A DNA stretch of 64,000 bases from Schistocephalus solidus (Eukaryota; Platyhelminthes; Cestoda; Diphyllobothriidea; Diphyllobothriidae). The DNA lies in NCBI GenBank assembly GCA_017591395.1, contig WEDG01001060.1, positions 1-64,000 of the forward strand, read 5' to 3'. The first letter of the stretch is position 1. Every line of letters starts with the position of its first letter. The notes under the pieces are model-generated. The model saw only the letters and a program-made list of their open reading frames with translations. It did no database searches and had not been told where the DNA came from. This document shows positions 11,721 to 23,028 of this stretch, one piece after another. The position numbers and the translations under genes were made by a program.

Positions 11721-12008
11721 TTGGTAACCGACTGCTCGAACTGTTCGGTGGGATCCGATCTTGGTATTGCAGTGGATTTGCAGTCAGCACCGCTGGCTTT
11801 TCACATTTACCACCTGGTGACCGGTGATGAAGCTGATCCCACCCACGAAACCATCGAAGTTTCCAATGAAGTCATCAAGGGTGGCACTCGTTGGCTCCTG
11901 CCCTCCGCAGAGTTTGACGGCCTTTGGGAATCCCTTGTCTATGATACCTCGGTAAAACGTGATCTTCTCAACTACTCAGAGTCGGCACTCGTCTTTGCTG
12001 ACTATAAG
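11721..12008 (+). CDS. TRIP13: TRIP13 exon 2
   Basis: The exon encodes 96 residues. VDLQSAPLAFHIYHL aligns with human IDLSACTVALHIFQL, and RWLLPSAEFDGLWESLVYD with HWVLPAAEFHGLWDSLVYD, the start of the AAA+ large subdomain. The acceptor is TTGTGTTTTAG at 11720. The exon must end after ALVFADYK, because a stop follows and the next exon resumes the homology. The only fitting junction is AAG|GCAAGC at 12008/12009, a GC donor, in phase 0. A GTAAAA at 11952 would remove the conserved VKRDLLNYSESALVFADYK and was rejected. Confidence 0.93.
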
Positions 12009-12105
12009 GCAAGCCAATCCCTGACCTTTACCTGAAGAATGTTAACTTTTTGTCCTTTCCTTTGTTTTATTTAATCTTTTTTTACCTCCTTCATAACTTG
12101 CACAG
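12009..12105 (+). other. TRIP13 intron 2, GC-AG type, 97 bp
   Basis: The intron starts with GCAAGC after AAG and ends with a pyrimidine tract and TTGCACAG. GC donors normally keep strong pairing to U1 (AAG|GCAAG), as here. Both flanking exons are phase 0 and their joint restores ADYK-VNPHVISWNRV, equivalent to human SDKNVNSNLITWNRV. Confidence 0.9.
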
Positions 12106-12474
12106 GTGAATCCCCACGTCATCTCGTGGAATCGAGTAATATTTCTTCATGGTCCTCCAGGCACCGGGAAAACGTCACTATGTCGTGCTCTGGCACAGAA
12201 ACTGGCCATCCGCCTGTCTCATCGATTCTCCTCGGCCGCGCTTATTGAAATAAATACGGTCAACCTCATGTCCAAGTGGTTCTCCGAGAGCGCTCGTCTG
12301 GTTTCACAGATGTTCAACTCAATCTTCGAATATCTAGAGGTGGCTGATCATCTGGTTTGTTTGCTTGTGGATGAAGTGGAAAGCTTGACATCCGTGCGCA
12401 AGTCGACTGCTGCTGCCTGCGAGCCGAGCGATGCCATCCGCGTCGTAAATGCCGTCCTCACTCATTTGGATCAG
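12106..12474 (+). CDS. TRIP13: TRIP13 exon 3 (Walker A and Walker B)
   Basis: This exon of 123 residues holds the ATP site. Walker A GPPGTGKT is at residues 238-245 of the predicted protein and Walker B LLVDEVES has the catalytic Asp-Glu at about 311-312. The segment SKWFSESARLVSQMF matches human SKWFSESGKLVTKMF, the pore-loop and alpha-2 region that grips the substrate. CEPSDAIRVVNAVLTHLDQ is almost identical to human. All key catalytic residues are present, so the ATPase is predicted to be active. The donor is CAG|GTGCAG in phase 0. Confidence 0.97.
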
Positions 12475-13021
12475 GTGCAGTTTCTGGTTTTTTGTCTGTA
12501 AAAATGCGTTCGCACAAGCAGTTTAACTAAACGTTTTGTGGATGAACATCTTACCATATCCATCTACCCGAACCACTTCATTAAGCTCTAAGAAAAAGCG
12601 ATGGATTCTACCACGTGTAGGTTGGTTTCGTGCGATGGAAGGTACACAGAGAGGGGAATGAACACTAAGTAATGAGCCTCTCACTCAACATTTTCTATAC
12701 TAACGTGATTACGTAAATGTGGTTAAACAATCCACAAGCCTCTCCAACGAGGGTTTCATAGTAAATTCCATATTTTTGTAGTTGCATACTGTGTGACTCT
12801 ATACGAGGAACTTTAAACAAGGCCGGGATCCAAGTGGGCGTCATAGTTTAGGCTTCATCGTTTGGGTAAAATCGTTTAGGCTTCATCGTGGATCCAAGTC
12901 AGCTTCATCGTTTTGACAAACTCGTTTACAGATCGAATAATCCAAAAGTTCCGACCCCCCGGCAGGTGAGTGTAACCCCACCCCTAGACACCATAAACAA
13001 TCTGACGCGCTTTTAAGATAT
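12475..13021 (+). other. TRIP13 intron 3, unique part with a small local duplication
   Basis: First part of the 2,223-bp intron 12475-14697. The phrase TTTAGGCTTCATCG occurs twice between about 12849 and 12888, a shorter GCTTCATCG follows, and GGATCCAAGT is repeated on either side, indicating a small local duplication. Otherwise nothing recognised. Confidence 0.5.
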
Positions 13022-13470
13022 CACGGTGCGCTAAAAGCCGTGGCTTTAAAGGCTGCCAGCTGATAAGATAATTCAATCCACTCAGGGTGGTGAATCAGAC
13101 TGCAATGGCTCCTTCTTAATGGGGACTCTGTGGCACCGCTACCCGGTTAAAACCCGAGCTGCCCCTCTGCTGTTTATGTGAAAACCTGGCTTATCTTACG
13201 CAGACCAGGTGTGTGTCTGCTATGCGAAGATGATCTTTTTAGCTTTGTCAGACACTGCGCTCGATCCCGGCTTCGATCTCCTTGACTCTTTGTTGACACC
13301 GGACTTGGGTAGATGAGGAAGGAGAGAGTGTGGTAGATGCTGAAAACTCTACCATCACTATAATTTAATTCACGCGCAGGTCACCGTCCCTGCACCTACC
13401 TCGCTTTGGGGCACACGGTAGACACAATCGGTGACAACGGTTGAACTCTCATAGATTCACGTGTACTGAT
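13022..13470 (+). repeat. family A dispersed repeat
   Basis: The copy starts with the hairpin CACGGTGCGCTAAAAGCCGTG. It shares later segments with 49868-50290, including GGAGAGAGTGTGGTAGATG and the GTCACCGTCCCTGC block. It lies sense to TRIP13 in intron 3. Confidence 0.65.
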
Positions 13471-13559
13471 TATACCAAACTCTATCTTCTCCCATAATTA
13501 GTGCTCCTGAGCACACGAAAAACTCACTGCAGCAGGCTGTAGGAAACGTACGCGAGGCC

Positions 13560-14140
13560 CTATATCCCCGCCACCAATTTATGCGGAATGGCTATCCGAA
13601 GGCGTTAAAAAGCTGATGCCTACGCGTTCGGCGCTGAGGGCACAAACGAAAACACCACCAAGGATATCACACGCTCCACCACACACCAGAGACGTCTCAA
13701 AAGCTGCTGAGCCCATCGTTGTGGGATTAAGTTTTCGAATTGCACACCGACCCAAAGTTACCATGTGCAACAGGGTGATGAAAATTAAAGACCGACTAAA
13801 TTATAAGGACCAATCTGGGGTAGTATATTGCTTCCCATACCTAACCTGCCCTTGCCAATATACAGGTCAGACTGAACGCATGCTCGAATGGCGCACACAT
13901 GAACGTAAACTGGCTGTGCGACGGGGCGACAAATTATTGCAAGTTACTGCTTACATCTACGAAATGAGGCATGATTTCAACTTCAAAACTGTCTAGCTAA
14001 TCGCCCATGCCGGAAACAAGATGAGCCGAGAATTGATTTAAGCCTGCTCCATGGATGGGAACTCTATCAATCGATGTATCTATTTGGCATCGATGTACAG
14101 AGCCCTGCACAGTCACCTTCAGACTTGCGTCAGTGATCAG
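13560..14140 (+). mobile_element. PLE fragment with GIY-YIG endonuclease relic
   Basis: The frame encodes GVVYCFPYLTCPCQYTGQTE followed by ..EWRTHERKLAVRRGD, the typical PLE GIY-YIG pattern (VIYR..C..C..YVGETG..L..R..EH..AVRR). Before it, RIAHRPKVTMCNRVM corresponds to the linker found in other PLEs here. After a stop at 13994-13996, NSINRCIYL matches the conserved PLE C-terminus (NSINRxVDLP). RT is absent and the reading frame is broken. This copy differs from all PLE subfamilies at 51-63 kb. Confidence 0.85.
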
Positions 14141-14192
14141 TGATTAGTTTGCACCCCCTATAAATGTCGCCTTTTCTGTTGATGTTGCCATC

Positions 14193-14275
14193 GTTGACGA
14201 TGAACTCCTGCACGAGTTCGAAAACTCAGAATAATAAACAAACTGGACCGGTGCTCGATCATTCTTCTCTTTTAA
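14193..14275 (+). ncRNA. hammerhead-like motif at the PLE 3' end
   Basis: TTGACGA-TG is followed by a perfect hairpin GAACTC-CTGCAC-GAGTTC and then GAAAACTC, AATAAAC and CGATCATTCTTCTC. It has the layout of the other PLE ends but a different hairpin sequence, which still pairs perfectly. It probably belongs to the PLE fragment just upstream. Confidence 0.6.
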
Positions 14276-14697
14276 AGTATATTCATGCAATCCTGCTATT
14301 ATTTATGAGAAGTTACGAAGGACCTTTTTACCGGCAAGCATAACTGTACATGTAGAATACGACGTAATGAATTTTACGCCATTTCAATAGCGACTGTGAG
14401 CTTAAATTACTGACCTTACCTTTCCACTCTTCCCCTTCTATACATTTTGGCTTTCATCATCTCTGACATGTTTTCTAGTCGGTAGTCATCCGTTCGATTT
14501 CGTTTGTCAAAAAAGTTTCCGGTCGTGCGAGTTTCCTGTTTCCCATAATCTACGTTAAAACTGATAACCGCATATTAAAGCCGCTGGTTAATAATTTCGA
14601 AAAACCTACAGCTAATATAAATCTATTCATTTGCATTTTATTAACGGCACATAACTACTTATAATACTTTAGTAACCATCTTGTTCTTATCGTTTAG

Positions 14698-14937
14698 TTG
14701 AAACGCTATCCGAATGTGTTGGTTATGGCCACTTCAAATGTAACCGGTGTCCTTGATCCGGCTTTCTTGGATAGAGCCGATATCCGTGCCTACATTGGAC
14801 CACCATCGCCCGTTGCTATTTATGCAATTTACTGTTCCTGTTTAAATGAACTTATACGAGTCGGCTTGATTGAACGTCAGAAGACGAGTCTGCTCAGTCA
14901 TCGCGCCCTTATGGCCTTCCAGTTCGTAGAAAATCAG
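14698..14937 (+). CDS. TRIP13: TRIP13 exon 4 (sensor 1, arginine finger)
   Basis: The exon encodes 80 residues. NVLVMATSNVTGVLDPAFLDRADIR is equivalent to human [25 protein letters not shown]. It holds the sensor-1 Asn (about residue 359) and the DRAD arginine-finger motif. AYIGPPSPVAIYAIYCSCLNELI continues into the small subdomain. The acceptor is TATCGTTTAG and the donor AATCAG|GTTAGC, both phase 0. Confidence 0.96.
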
Positions 14938-17900
14938 GTTAGCTCTAATGTACTAGTAAATAAATGCATTCATTTCTCTTTTCTTGGATCTGTACATATT
15001 TTTTGTCTGTCTAACCGGGTCGCCCTGGTATGTTTGACTCAGACAGGGAATCGCACAGGGTGTGCCACGCGTTTGATTATCAAAGTTGTCAGATGAGAGC
15101 TTTGCGTCGCTGCGGTCGCTGCGCCTAATTTGGTCTCCAGTTGGCTATTCTCGGAATTGACATCAGTGTTGGATGCGAAAGGTCGAGTAAGTTTGACACA
15201 AATGGAATTCGCTTCTATTTCCTCTCTTAAAACTATCACGACACACCACAAGGTGTGGAAGTGGCGGTTGGCAGCGAGCCGGGCTGCCGTGGCTCCTTAA
15301 TGTTGTCTCTACGATCGGTCTTGTCGATGAGAGGTCTGTGACACGTTTGCGGTATGGTTTTCCTTTTTGCTTGGCATCCATAGAAGTAGGCTCAGCTACT
15401 ACGTCCTGTGTTCATTCTACAATCTTATAGACATCACCTTCCCATTGGAACGGGACGGTTGCGAAAAAGAGGGGTAAATGCGTCGTAGGTTGACATTGGT
15501 CGTCGTTGTTGGCAACGGATAAAGTATCGCATATTTTTTTCCAAAATTTTTATTAACAACCTGGGCCAAAAACGCTTTTGTAGCAGAAAAGGGTGAAAGA
15601 AATTTCGATGCACTATTTTCTCTACGTATCGTTAAATTGCAACTATTTATGCTTACTTTTATCGAAAACGGAGCTTCTGGCTGCGCACAGAAAATCGAGA
15701 CATGACACCACTTGTGCACTTGCGATCTCCATGATGCCCCCCAGTTTTCACCACAACTAAAAATTCCCAGCATAGAATTCGCAAAACGATCCAAACATAG
15801 GAGCTGCTATGGGCGGCTTTCTGTGAATCACAATAATTGTTGTGAAATTCCTTGCCTTCATCGATTTTTTTCCACCGTTGTGTAATGCTTTTAACGTGTA
15901 TCGTGTCTGCATTTGTTACTAGACTAGAAAACTCCTTAGCCACGTTTTTACCGTTAATTCCAATTGACCCACAGGCCGAGTTCACCCAACTGCCGTTTCT
16001 GGTGCCTTCCGGTCTTACGGCCGTCTGAAAACAATGTACCGATTGTATTAATGTTAGCCTTGGTTACACTGCCTGCTGCGCCGTCCGTCAGCGACTGGTG
16101 CTGCTCGTCCGTCCATTATTCTTCAGCTGCGTAGACCGCTTCCTACGGTCTCCATGACAACCCCCGCGTTTTATCGTACTCACGGACGCCTATTGTCCCC
16201 ACTCCATTACACTGACTTCATACTGCTGCTCCTTTTCTTTTGAGGGGCATTCCACCGTAGACTAAGGAACGCACAGTTGCATCTTCGACCTGCACTCGGA
16301 TCCAGTTTAAAAATGCAGCCCAGACTTAGTCAGTAAATTCTTTTTTTCACTCCTTGGACATTCTCACGAGCTGCACAATCCGATATCGATTTTGAGGCGT
16401 GAGCTTTCGTTCAGTATCGAGAATAGAAGTAGGTTCTTGGCAGTCCGAGCTAGTCTTCTACTGCTATGCAACGGTGGGAAGGACTCGAATTAAACACCCA
16501 GAGGTTGATTAGAAAGTTTGACTTCACTCATTTTTTACTTGTATATGCTTTAGTGAGCATTCTTATTAGGTTAGTCGGCCCCGTAGTCCATGGCCTGCAA
16601 CCGTTTACAAGACCCTTAACATTCCTTGTTCAGTTGACGTCCCGGTACCGAACACCAGAAATCTTTACACTCAAAACATTAATATTTGAGAAATTTTTAT
16701 TTGGTTAACACGGTGGTAGCGGTGGTGACAAGTTGGAGGTTTGGAAATTGTGTCGCTGAAGGGTTACTTGGGTTCGGTGGAGTGTATCTCAGCACACCAT
16801 ACGACAATGCATGATTTCATCAACAGTAACCCGTGTCATCGATCGGTGATAAATTCGACGTTCGAGACGTGATCAATGCCCTAGTATTATCTGGAGGGAA
16901 CGGTTATTGGACGTCCCTTCTTTCTTCAGGTGAACAACGTGCAGAGGCCAACCTCTGACCGTACCCTCATGCATTCGAATTTGCACTGACACTAAGCCTC
17001 GTGACGAAGTCTCGCCTTGACAAAGCCTATTGTTAGCGGGCTGTGCACGGCGGTGTATGTCCCTTTGACACAGATCCGCCCGCACACAACATGTTCAAAT
17101 GTTTGCAGCTTCACTATCCATGATTGGGGACACCCTTTTCTACAATAAATCATAAAAGGGTACTTTTGTTCTTCTCAACACCCTTCCCTGAATCGAATTT
17201 ACGAAAGGTAACGACTACATGACCCTGGTCGAATTTCGTTTTCCCGATATAAATTACCAGCAGGACGATGCTTTCAGCATAGCCAAAGCCCGGGTCGAGA
17301 AGGTTTTTTCCTGCCTGAATGTCCTGGCGCTGGTGGAGTGCTTTTAATAGCACAAAATCCCTCGATTAGGTAAAAGGGAACGGTACGGAGGCCCAGCCTG
17401 GTTGGATGCCAGCGTTGATGTCAAAGCACACACTCGTCACCCTTCTCTCGAACATTGCTTTGCATTAGTTGATAGTGTGCTGGACACGCGAATAGGTACC
17501 TCCCTTATTGCAGGTATCTTCGCGGTATATTGTTTTGCTGCTGAATCGTCCTTTAAGCATTACGGAACTAGCTGATTGAGCTTTCTTGGGTTGTCGACAG
17601 TGGAGGCTCCTTCCAGTTTCGAAACCGTTTTGCAAGTATGGGTTTCGGTCACCCCTTTGAACTGACTATACAGTGCTCTCTTTTCGCGGTCTCTTTGTAG
17701 ATTCGTGGGTCCCGCACATAATCTGTCAGTCGGACAGTATTGGTCGATATCCAGTCTTTGAACTTTCCTCTGTTACGGCCTGGGGAAATTTACGAAGTTT
17801 CTGCAGTTTTGCTCTCTTATAGGTCCCGTTCATCATTGCCTTTAGGCAATGGCGATGGCTAAAACGCCTGGGCAAGAGCGTTTAACTATTTTACCCCACT

Positions 17901-19063
17901 GAAGTCTACTATCACCAATTTTTTTAGGCAGAGTAGCTTTCGGGAATTCCTTAAAATGCAAATGCAGCCCGACTGTGTCTGCTCCTTTCTTTAACGATCG
18001 TCAAGGAGAACCTATACCCAGCGCTTACTCACTATAACATAACTTAATTGCGCAGCTCAGCAAGTCTTGTGAGGTTGTACAAAAAGCTGTTTGCTATCGC
18101 CATTATATTTTTTCCAGAAAAATCGAGCGGTCGGTCGTCATTGCCATATCGCTTGCCGATTATTTATTTGAACAGACCTGTGCGGGTTGCCCGACTCGCT
18201 TTGTTGGCACAAACGATCGTACTGTCAATTTTTTTGCGTTCTAAGTTTGCCTTCGGCAGATTATTTCTGCAGAACTATTATTCAACTCGACAGGTTTAAT
18301 GTTTGAGGTGAAAGTTTCTGGTGGAATTTTCTACCTTTGTTTTCTTCTTGCATTCGTTTTTATATAATGTAGGTAGATTTTCATTTGGCCTTCCTTCGAA
18401 ATACCACAGTTCTTAATTTTGGCACGTTCTTCGACATCCTTCCATTGAGCGCAGTGCTGTTATCCTCAGTCCGCTCTACCCACTTCGGTGCGAACCGAGG
18501 TCTGTTCAGAAACGTCCTAAACATGCACCGTCGAAATGGGGATATTTTTGGATCTAGGAGATTTTCTTTGCCACTGCTGCAGATTGCCACGTATACAAGA
18601 AGCGAGCTTCAGAGGCCGGCTAAGTCGAACATAACCACAGTCATATCAAATGCACTTACTATGCAGGCTAACCGGAGTAAAAACCAAACAACGCCCTAGG
18701 TTTTTGGTATCTGGTGTAAATGTGTAGCTCGATAATCCTTACTTACCTGACTTGATTAAAGGGTAGGAAACCCCTTGTATATGCTCAACGGAACCTGCCT
18801 GCACTGAATATTTAGCACACCACGGCCAGGACGGGTAGACCCCAGAATTACGCCAAAGTCGGTGACTTATGGCGACTCGTAGTCAAACGCCCTAGCAGCG
18901 GGTCTACAAGCTTGGCGTTGACCGGTTCCGATCAGGCGGTTGACTGCAGCTCAACGTGGTGCATCTTATTTGCTCAAAAATCTATTTGATTTGCTGCCGA
19001 TCTGCACTATTGACCTTACAGAGGTTGCATACCCCTGTTTACTTCCACTTCTTTTCCCCCAAG
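14938..19063 (+). other. TRIP13 intron 4 (4.1 kb)
   Basis: Large phase-0 intron. Several short open frames were inspected (for example around 15.4-16.0, 16.5 and 18.0-18.7 kb) and none resembles a known protein. No clear retroelement is recognised. The acceptor is the pyrimidine-rich CTTTTCCCCCAAG at 19063. Confidence 0.6.
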
Positions 19064-19510
19064 GTGACCGCTGCTAGCCTGGCTGTTTGGCGAGTGGCTA
19101 TGCGCAGTGCAGGCCTCAACGGGCGCACCCTGCGCAAACTGCCCCTCCTTGCACATGCCTTCTACCTAGACAAGATTGTCAACCCTCCCTACGAGGTCAG
19201 CCGCTTGCCCGAGGCTCTAGATTTTATGCCGCAGGCCTATAAAGAGAACCTGGCTCCTGGCACTGTGCCGCCCACCGCGACGCCAGTGCAGCAAGCCCCT
19301 TCCCTGCTTCGATTTGTTGCTGCTATGCAGTGCGCAGTGGAGGCCCAGTTTGCCGACCGCTCCCTCCTCGAGGAGGTCGCCGCGGATACGAGTGCAGGCC
19401 AGAGAGTTGGCACCAGCACTGGACCCACACCCCAGCAGCAGCCCTCGAACAGTTCTGAGCCCGTGGGGAGATCCACGCAGACGATACAGACAGCTGTACA
19501 CCTTTTGTAG
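19064..19510 (+). CDS. TRIP13: TRIP13 exon 5 (sensor 2, C-terminus with extension)
   Basis: The exon starts VTAASLAVWRVAMRSAGLNG, and GRTLRKLPLLAHAFY equals human GRVLRKLPFLAHALY, which includes the sensor-2 arginine (about residue 446). The human protein ends shortly after LQALSLAVDKQFEERKK. Here LRFVAAMQCAVEAQFADRSLLEEV matches that end. The loop before it is expanded by a Pro/Ala-rich insert (APGTVPPTATPVQQAPS) and a Ser/Thr/Gln-rich tail of about 45 residues follows. The stop is TAG at 19508-19510. No AATAAA was found in the next 200 bp. Confidence 0.95.
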   Translation: MTAASLAVWRVAMRSAGLNGRTLRKLPLLAHAFYLDKIVNPPYEVSRLPEALDFMPQAYKENLAPGTVPPTATPVQQAPSLLRFVAAMQCAVEAQFADRSLLEEVAADTSAGQRVGTSTGPTPQQQPSNSSEPVGRSTQTIQTAVHLL

Positions 19511-21013
19511 CGCACACAACTTCTTGTGCTCACCCCCGCCCCAGATTCGCATTTACGTTTTTGTACTTCCTTCCATTTTCTGTACTTTTATCACCTGTTT
19601 TCGTGCATCCTCAAGGCCTTCTACTTCTGGGCTTTCCGTGAATTTAGCGTTCAACTCGTTTGTCATCCTCATCGGTAAGAGAACTGCATGGTGTACAACT
19701 TCGCATGTGGCGTCATCCGCTAGCTGATTATTGTACCCAGCTTGTCGGGCTCGCATGCAGAGTGCGCTATTTTGCAACGAATGGTTGTTCGAGCCTACTA
19801 GCGAACACATTTACTATGTTGACCTGTAATACGGGAATGCGGCAATGAGGTTAGGGCAGTTTAAAGGACGGAAAGGGGGGATAACGTGTTTGGTAAAAAA
19901 GACTAAAGTGAGCTGTTTTTAAGCACTGAATTAGACCTTATTACACACCGACCTAACCTTAAACCTATCCATCGTGTCGGTAAGGTCACACAAAACTTTG
20001 TTGCTGCCAACTTATTTTGCAAGTCCTTGGCCGTACGCATTTTAGAACTGCAAGAGAAGACAATATTTGAGTTGCAACTCCTATTGACCTGGGGTTTAAA
20101 ACATACGCAGGTGGGTCGCGAAGATGTACTAGGTTCAAGTCGCTTCACTTCTATACCAATCCATAAGGATGGTTGCAATGCACCCGTGCGTTCTATTCTT
20201 TCAACTTGAAAATCAGCCTAGGGTGGGCATCTGATTCTCCATAACTATCCTTTCCGTCGATGGTAACGACTGTCTGGTTGCGTTATGGCTATATGTAAAC
20301 GACATCTATGTCGGAAGAGGCCTCTTGTCCTTCTCTGTAATAGTTTGATAACCGATTGTTCGTCGCTATAGCAGTCTAAATGACACTCGGGCACCCCGCT
20401 GCGGCCGGATAGCAGGAAGTCTTGGTACAGCGTCAGGTCCTAACTTCAAATATTCGGCATTCTTGCCCTGTTGACGACGAAAAACCGTAACTTATCGCTG
20501 CAGTCTCCCCTGTCCTCGTTGGCGATAGCTATTTTCACCCTAAGCTAAGTACACAACCATGGCGCGGAACTTTGCATTCCACTGAGCTACCGCTCACTGC
20601 CTTTGGTCGACTAAAATGATTGCTGTCGTGCATGTTGTGTAAATAAGGCTTTGAAATAGTTAATCCCTTTATATGCCTTAGGAGTATAAAGCGGTTATCT
20701 GACGGTAAACCCCGCGTAGAGGGCCGACTGTTTCACTAATTGGGCAAATATAGGGGTTTTTGAACGCTTATTATGCATCTAGTTCGCTCAGTAAACGTAA
20801 GTGAAGGTCTGTGGGTTCGCACCATGTTTCATGTTCCAAGAGTGATGTCCTCCGCGACTGAAACATCTGTTGAATGGCAGCCATGTAAGAAGTTCGTTGG
20901 ATTAAGTGATATAGCGGAAAGAGTAGTCTCTGAGGTTTTTATTTTAAAAAGTAAATTTCCTCCTCAACTGATTTTAAGTGAAAATATTAAAAAGTACAAA
21001 CTGCGTTCGGTAT
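19511..21013. other. convergent intergenic region
   Basis: Lies between the ends of TRIP13 (+) and the coiled-coil/death-domain gene (-). No coding homology was recognised. On the minus strand AATAAA occurs at 20943-20938, about 70 bp after the stop of the minus-strand gene, and is a good candidate polyadenylation signal for it. Confidence 0.6.
20938..20943 (-). promoter_or_regulatory. polyadenylation signal AATAAA
   Basis: A canonical hexamer on the minus strand about 70 bp beyond the stop codon at 21014-21016. No competing AATAAA was noticed between them. Confidence 0.55.
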
Positions 21014-23028
21014 TCACTTCTTTTTGCCCCATTTCCCCAGTCCCTTCCGCTTTTTTTGGACTGAGTTTTCGGTTGCAGTATCCTTCACTTCTGTTGTTTG
21101 AGCCGCCTCTGCGTTGGGGCCGGCCTTCGTAGAGTCTTCTAATTCCTTGATGTCTGTCATTGCTTCATTTCTTTCATCCCTCTCAAACTGTGAGCCCGAA
21201 CCATCAGTTGCAGCCGTTGCGTTCATTTCCGGCCCTATCTCACGGTTATCGTTCCGCTCGTTTTCACCGGAATTTTGTTTTGTATCCTCATTGGCAGCGC
21301 TGTTTTCTCCACACTCTTCGGTTCCGTGCCCAGTCTCTTCGTCTTGGCATCGCTTTTCATCTTTTGCTGTCTTACTCTCACCTATCCCATCCATTTCAGC
21401 TTCGCCAGACTCATTTTCAAAATCAGATTCTTGGGAAGTTAAATTCTCCTTGAATTCTTTTCTCTGTACGTCGTAAACAGGGCTATTATCTCCTGCTTCC
21501 ACAGTTGCGTTAGGACTCGCTTCTAGAGCGTCGCTCTCGCATTCGGGTTCTTTTATGTGAGAGCATTTTTCGTGCCCTGCTGTAATTGTCTTGTCCCCAA
21601 CACAGGAGTTCTCGTTCTCGGCTTCCGAGGAGATGTTACTGCTGGCTTTATCACCTCTATCCATTTCTGTCCTGTCTGATTTGGGCTTACTTTCTTCCCT
21701 CCCATCCAACTTCCCCTGTTTTCTACGCTTTTCTTTGGTTTTTTCTTCTCCAGAACTTTTAATTTTGGATACGGATTTCTTCTCTTCTTTTTCCCCGTCT
21801 TTTTTCTCCCTTAAACTATTGTTTTTTCCTTTTTCTTTTTTCTCCTTCCTCAGGTCTGGTTGACTTTCCTGTTTTCCTGCCTCTTTCATCGACTTTTGTT
21901 CTTTAGAGTCTTGCTTATGAGTTTTGGAGTCCCCACTTTTATTTTTATCTTCAGCCTTGATTACTCTACTTACATGTCTTGTTTTTACTATTTCTGCTTC
22001 CTGAGCCGTACCTAATTTGGCCTCCTTAACAGTCCTTTGTTCCTTAGCGTCCTTCTTATGGGTTTTGGGGCCCCCACTTTTATTTTTATCTTCAGCCTTG
22101 GTTACTTTACCTACGCGTCTAGGTTCAACTATTTCCGCTTCATCATCCTTACTTAATTTTTCGGCGTCTTTGAGTTTCACGACTTCGTCCTTAGCATTAC
22201 TTCTATCATCCAGGTCGCTTACCTGGGTTTCCTCAGAGTTGCTGTCATTGACGACCTTTTGAGTCTGACCATCCTGCTCGAATTCCTTTTCATTCGTTTC
22301 TGCCCCACTCTCATTTGACTCGGTTTCGGGTTGTTTGTTCAGCTGCGCATTCTGCTGCCGCCGTCTCATCCTTCCAGATTCCTCTCGCTCCGAACCTTTT
22401 CTTTGATTGGACTCTTCTTTCTGCCATCTAGCATCTTCATCCTCTTCCTTAGCATCGTCATGTGCCTCCACTCCTATAGCTTCACTTGCGTTTGAAATGC
22501 TTGTAGTCGAGCTTGACCTTCGGACTGACGTTGCAGTCAGTTCCTCTGAATCTGATTCCCCATTTTTCAGTTCTTCTCCGTTCATATCGGATTCCTTAGT
22601 CTCATCTCCCTCCATGTCTACTTCAGATTTTTCGGTCTCCGCCTCCTCCATTTCTCGTTCTGTGATTACTGCTGCTGTTTCACCGTCAGGAGTTTCCTCT
22701 GGTGACGATGTACACCAGCGGGAGCGAACCTCGGAGCCCCATTTAGACCATCCAGCAGAGTCGAGAGCGTCGGCGAGGTCCAAGACGCTGGCATGCCGGT
22801 TGAAACCGAGCCACTTGGAAAGCGCTGCCATCGCATCCTCCGCAGCCGAACGGTCACGACGCACCACCACGTTGGCACGATCATAGCCAAGAAGGCTGTT
22901 TATATCCCCATGGACCTGGTCACGAGTTCGAGGCGGTTGCATCGGCAGATACATGTAGAGTTGCGGCCAGTCACGCAGCACCCGGGTAGCAACATACTGA
23001 CAGGCCTCTTGTAGACTCGCGCTCTTGG
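21014..23028 (-). CDS. coiled-coil/death-domain protein, second coding exon (death-like domain and charged tail)
   Basis: Read on the minus strand, the exon begins after a strong acceptor (TTTTACTTTCAG) with two bases that complete a split codon. The first 95 or so residues resemble a death-fold domain: LRDWPQLYMYL near the start, a central region ending AMAALSKWLG, then ASVLDLADALDSAGWSKWGSEVRSRW, the 'L..AL..aG....' end of death domains. The remaining 550 residues are low-complexity, Glu/Lys/Ser-rich and probably disordered, with an internal repeat around AEIVxxRxVxxVxKAEDKNKSG that occurs twice. The chain ends in a basic tail (KKRKGLGKWGKKK). There is no start codon context, so it is an internal or terminal exon. 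Death domains mediate assembly of signalling complexes; the partner is unknown. The call is by pattern only, and a domain search could change it. Confidence 0.7.

Noticed and set aside
11398..11790. Arg/Lys-rich minus-strand frame near TRIP13 exon 2
   Set aside because: It comes from the (TTC)n tract and overlaps a well-supported exon on the other strand.
11952..11957. GTAAAA as the exon 2 donor of TRIP13 instead of the GC donor
   Set aside because: It would delete the conserved VKRDLLNYSESALVFADYK and leave the frame unmatched.
21591..21863. Plus-strand Ser/Phe/Leu-rich frames over 21.1-22.9 kb
   Set aside because: They are antisense shadows of the Glu/Lys/Ser-rich exon, which has splice signals and a polyadenylation signal on the minus strand.
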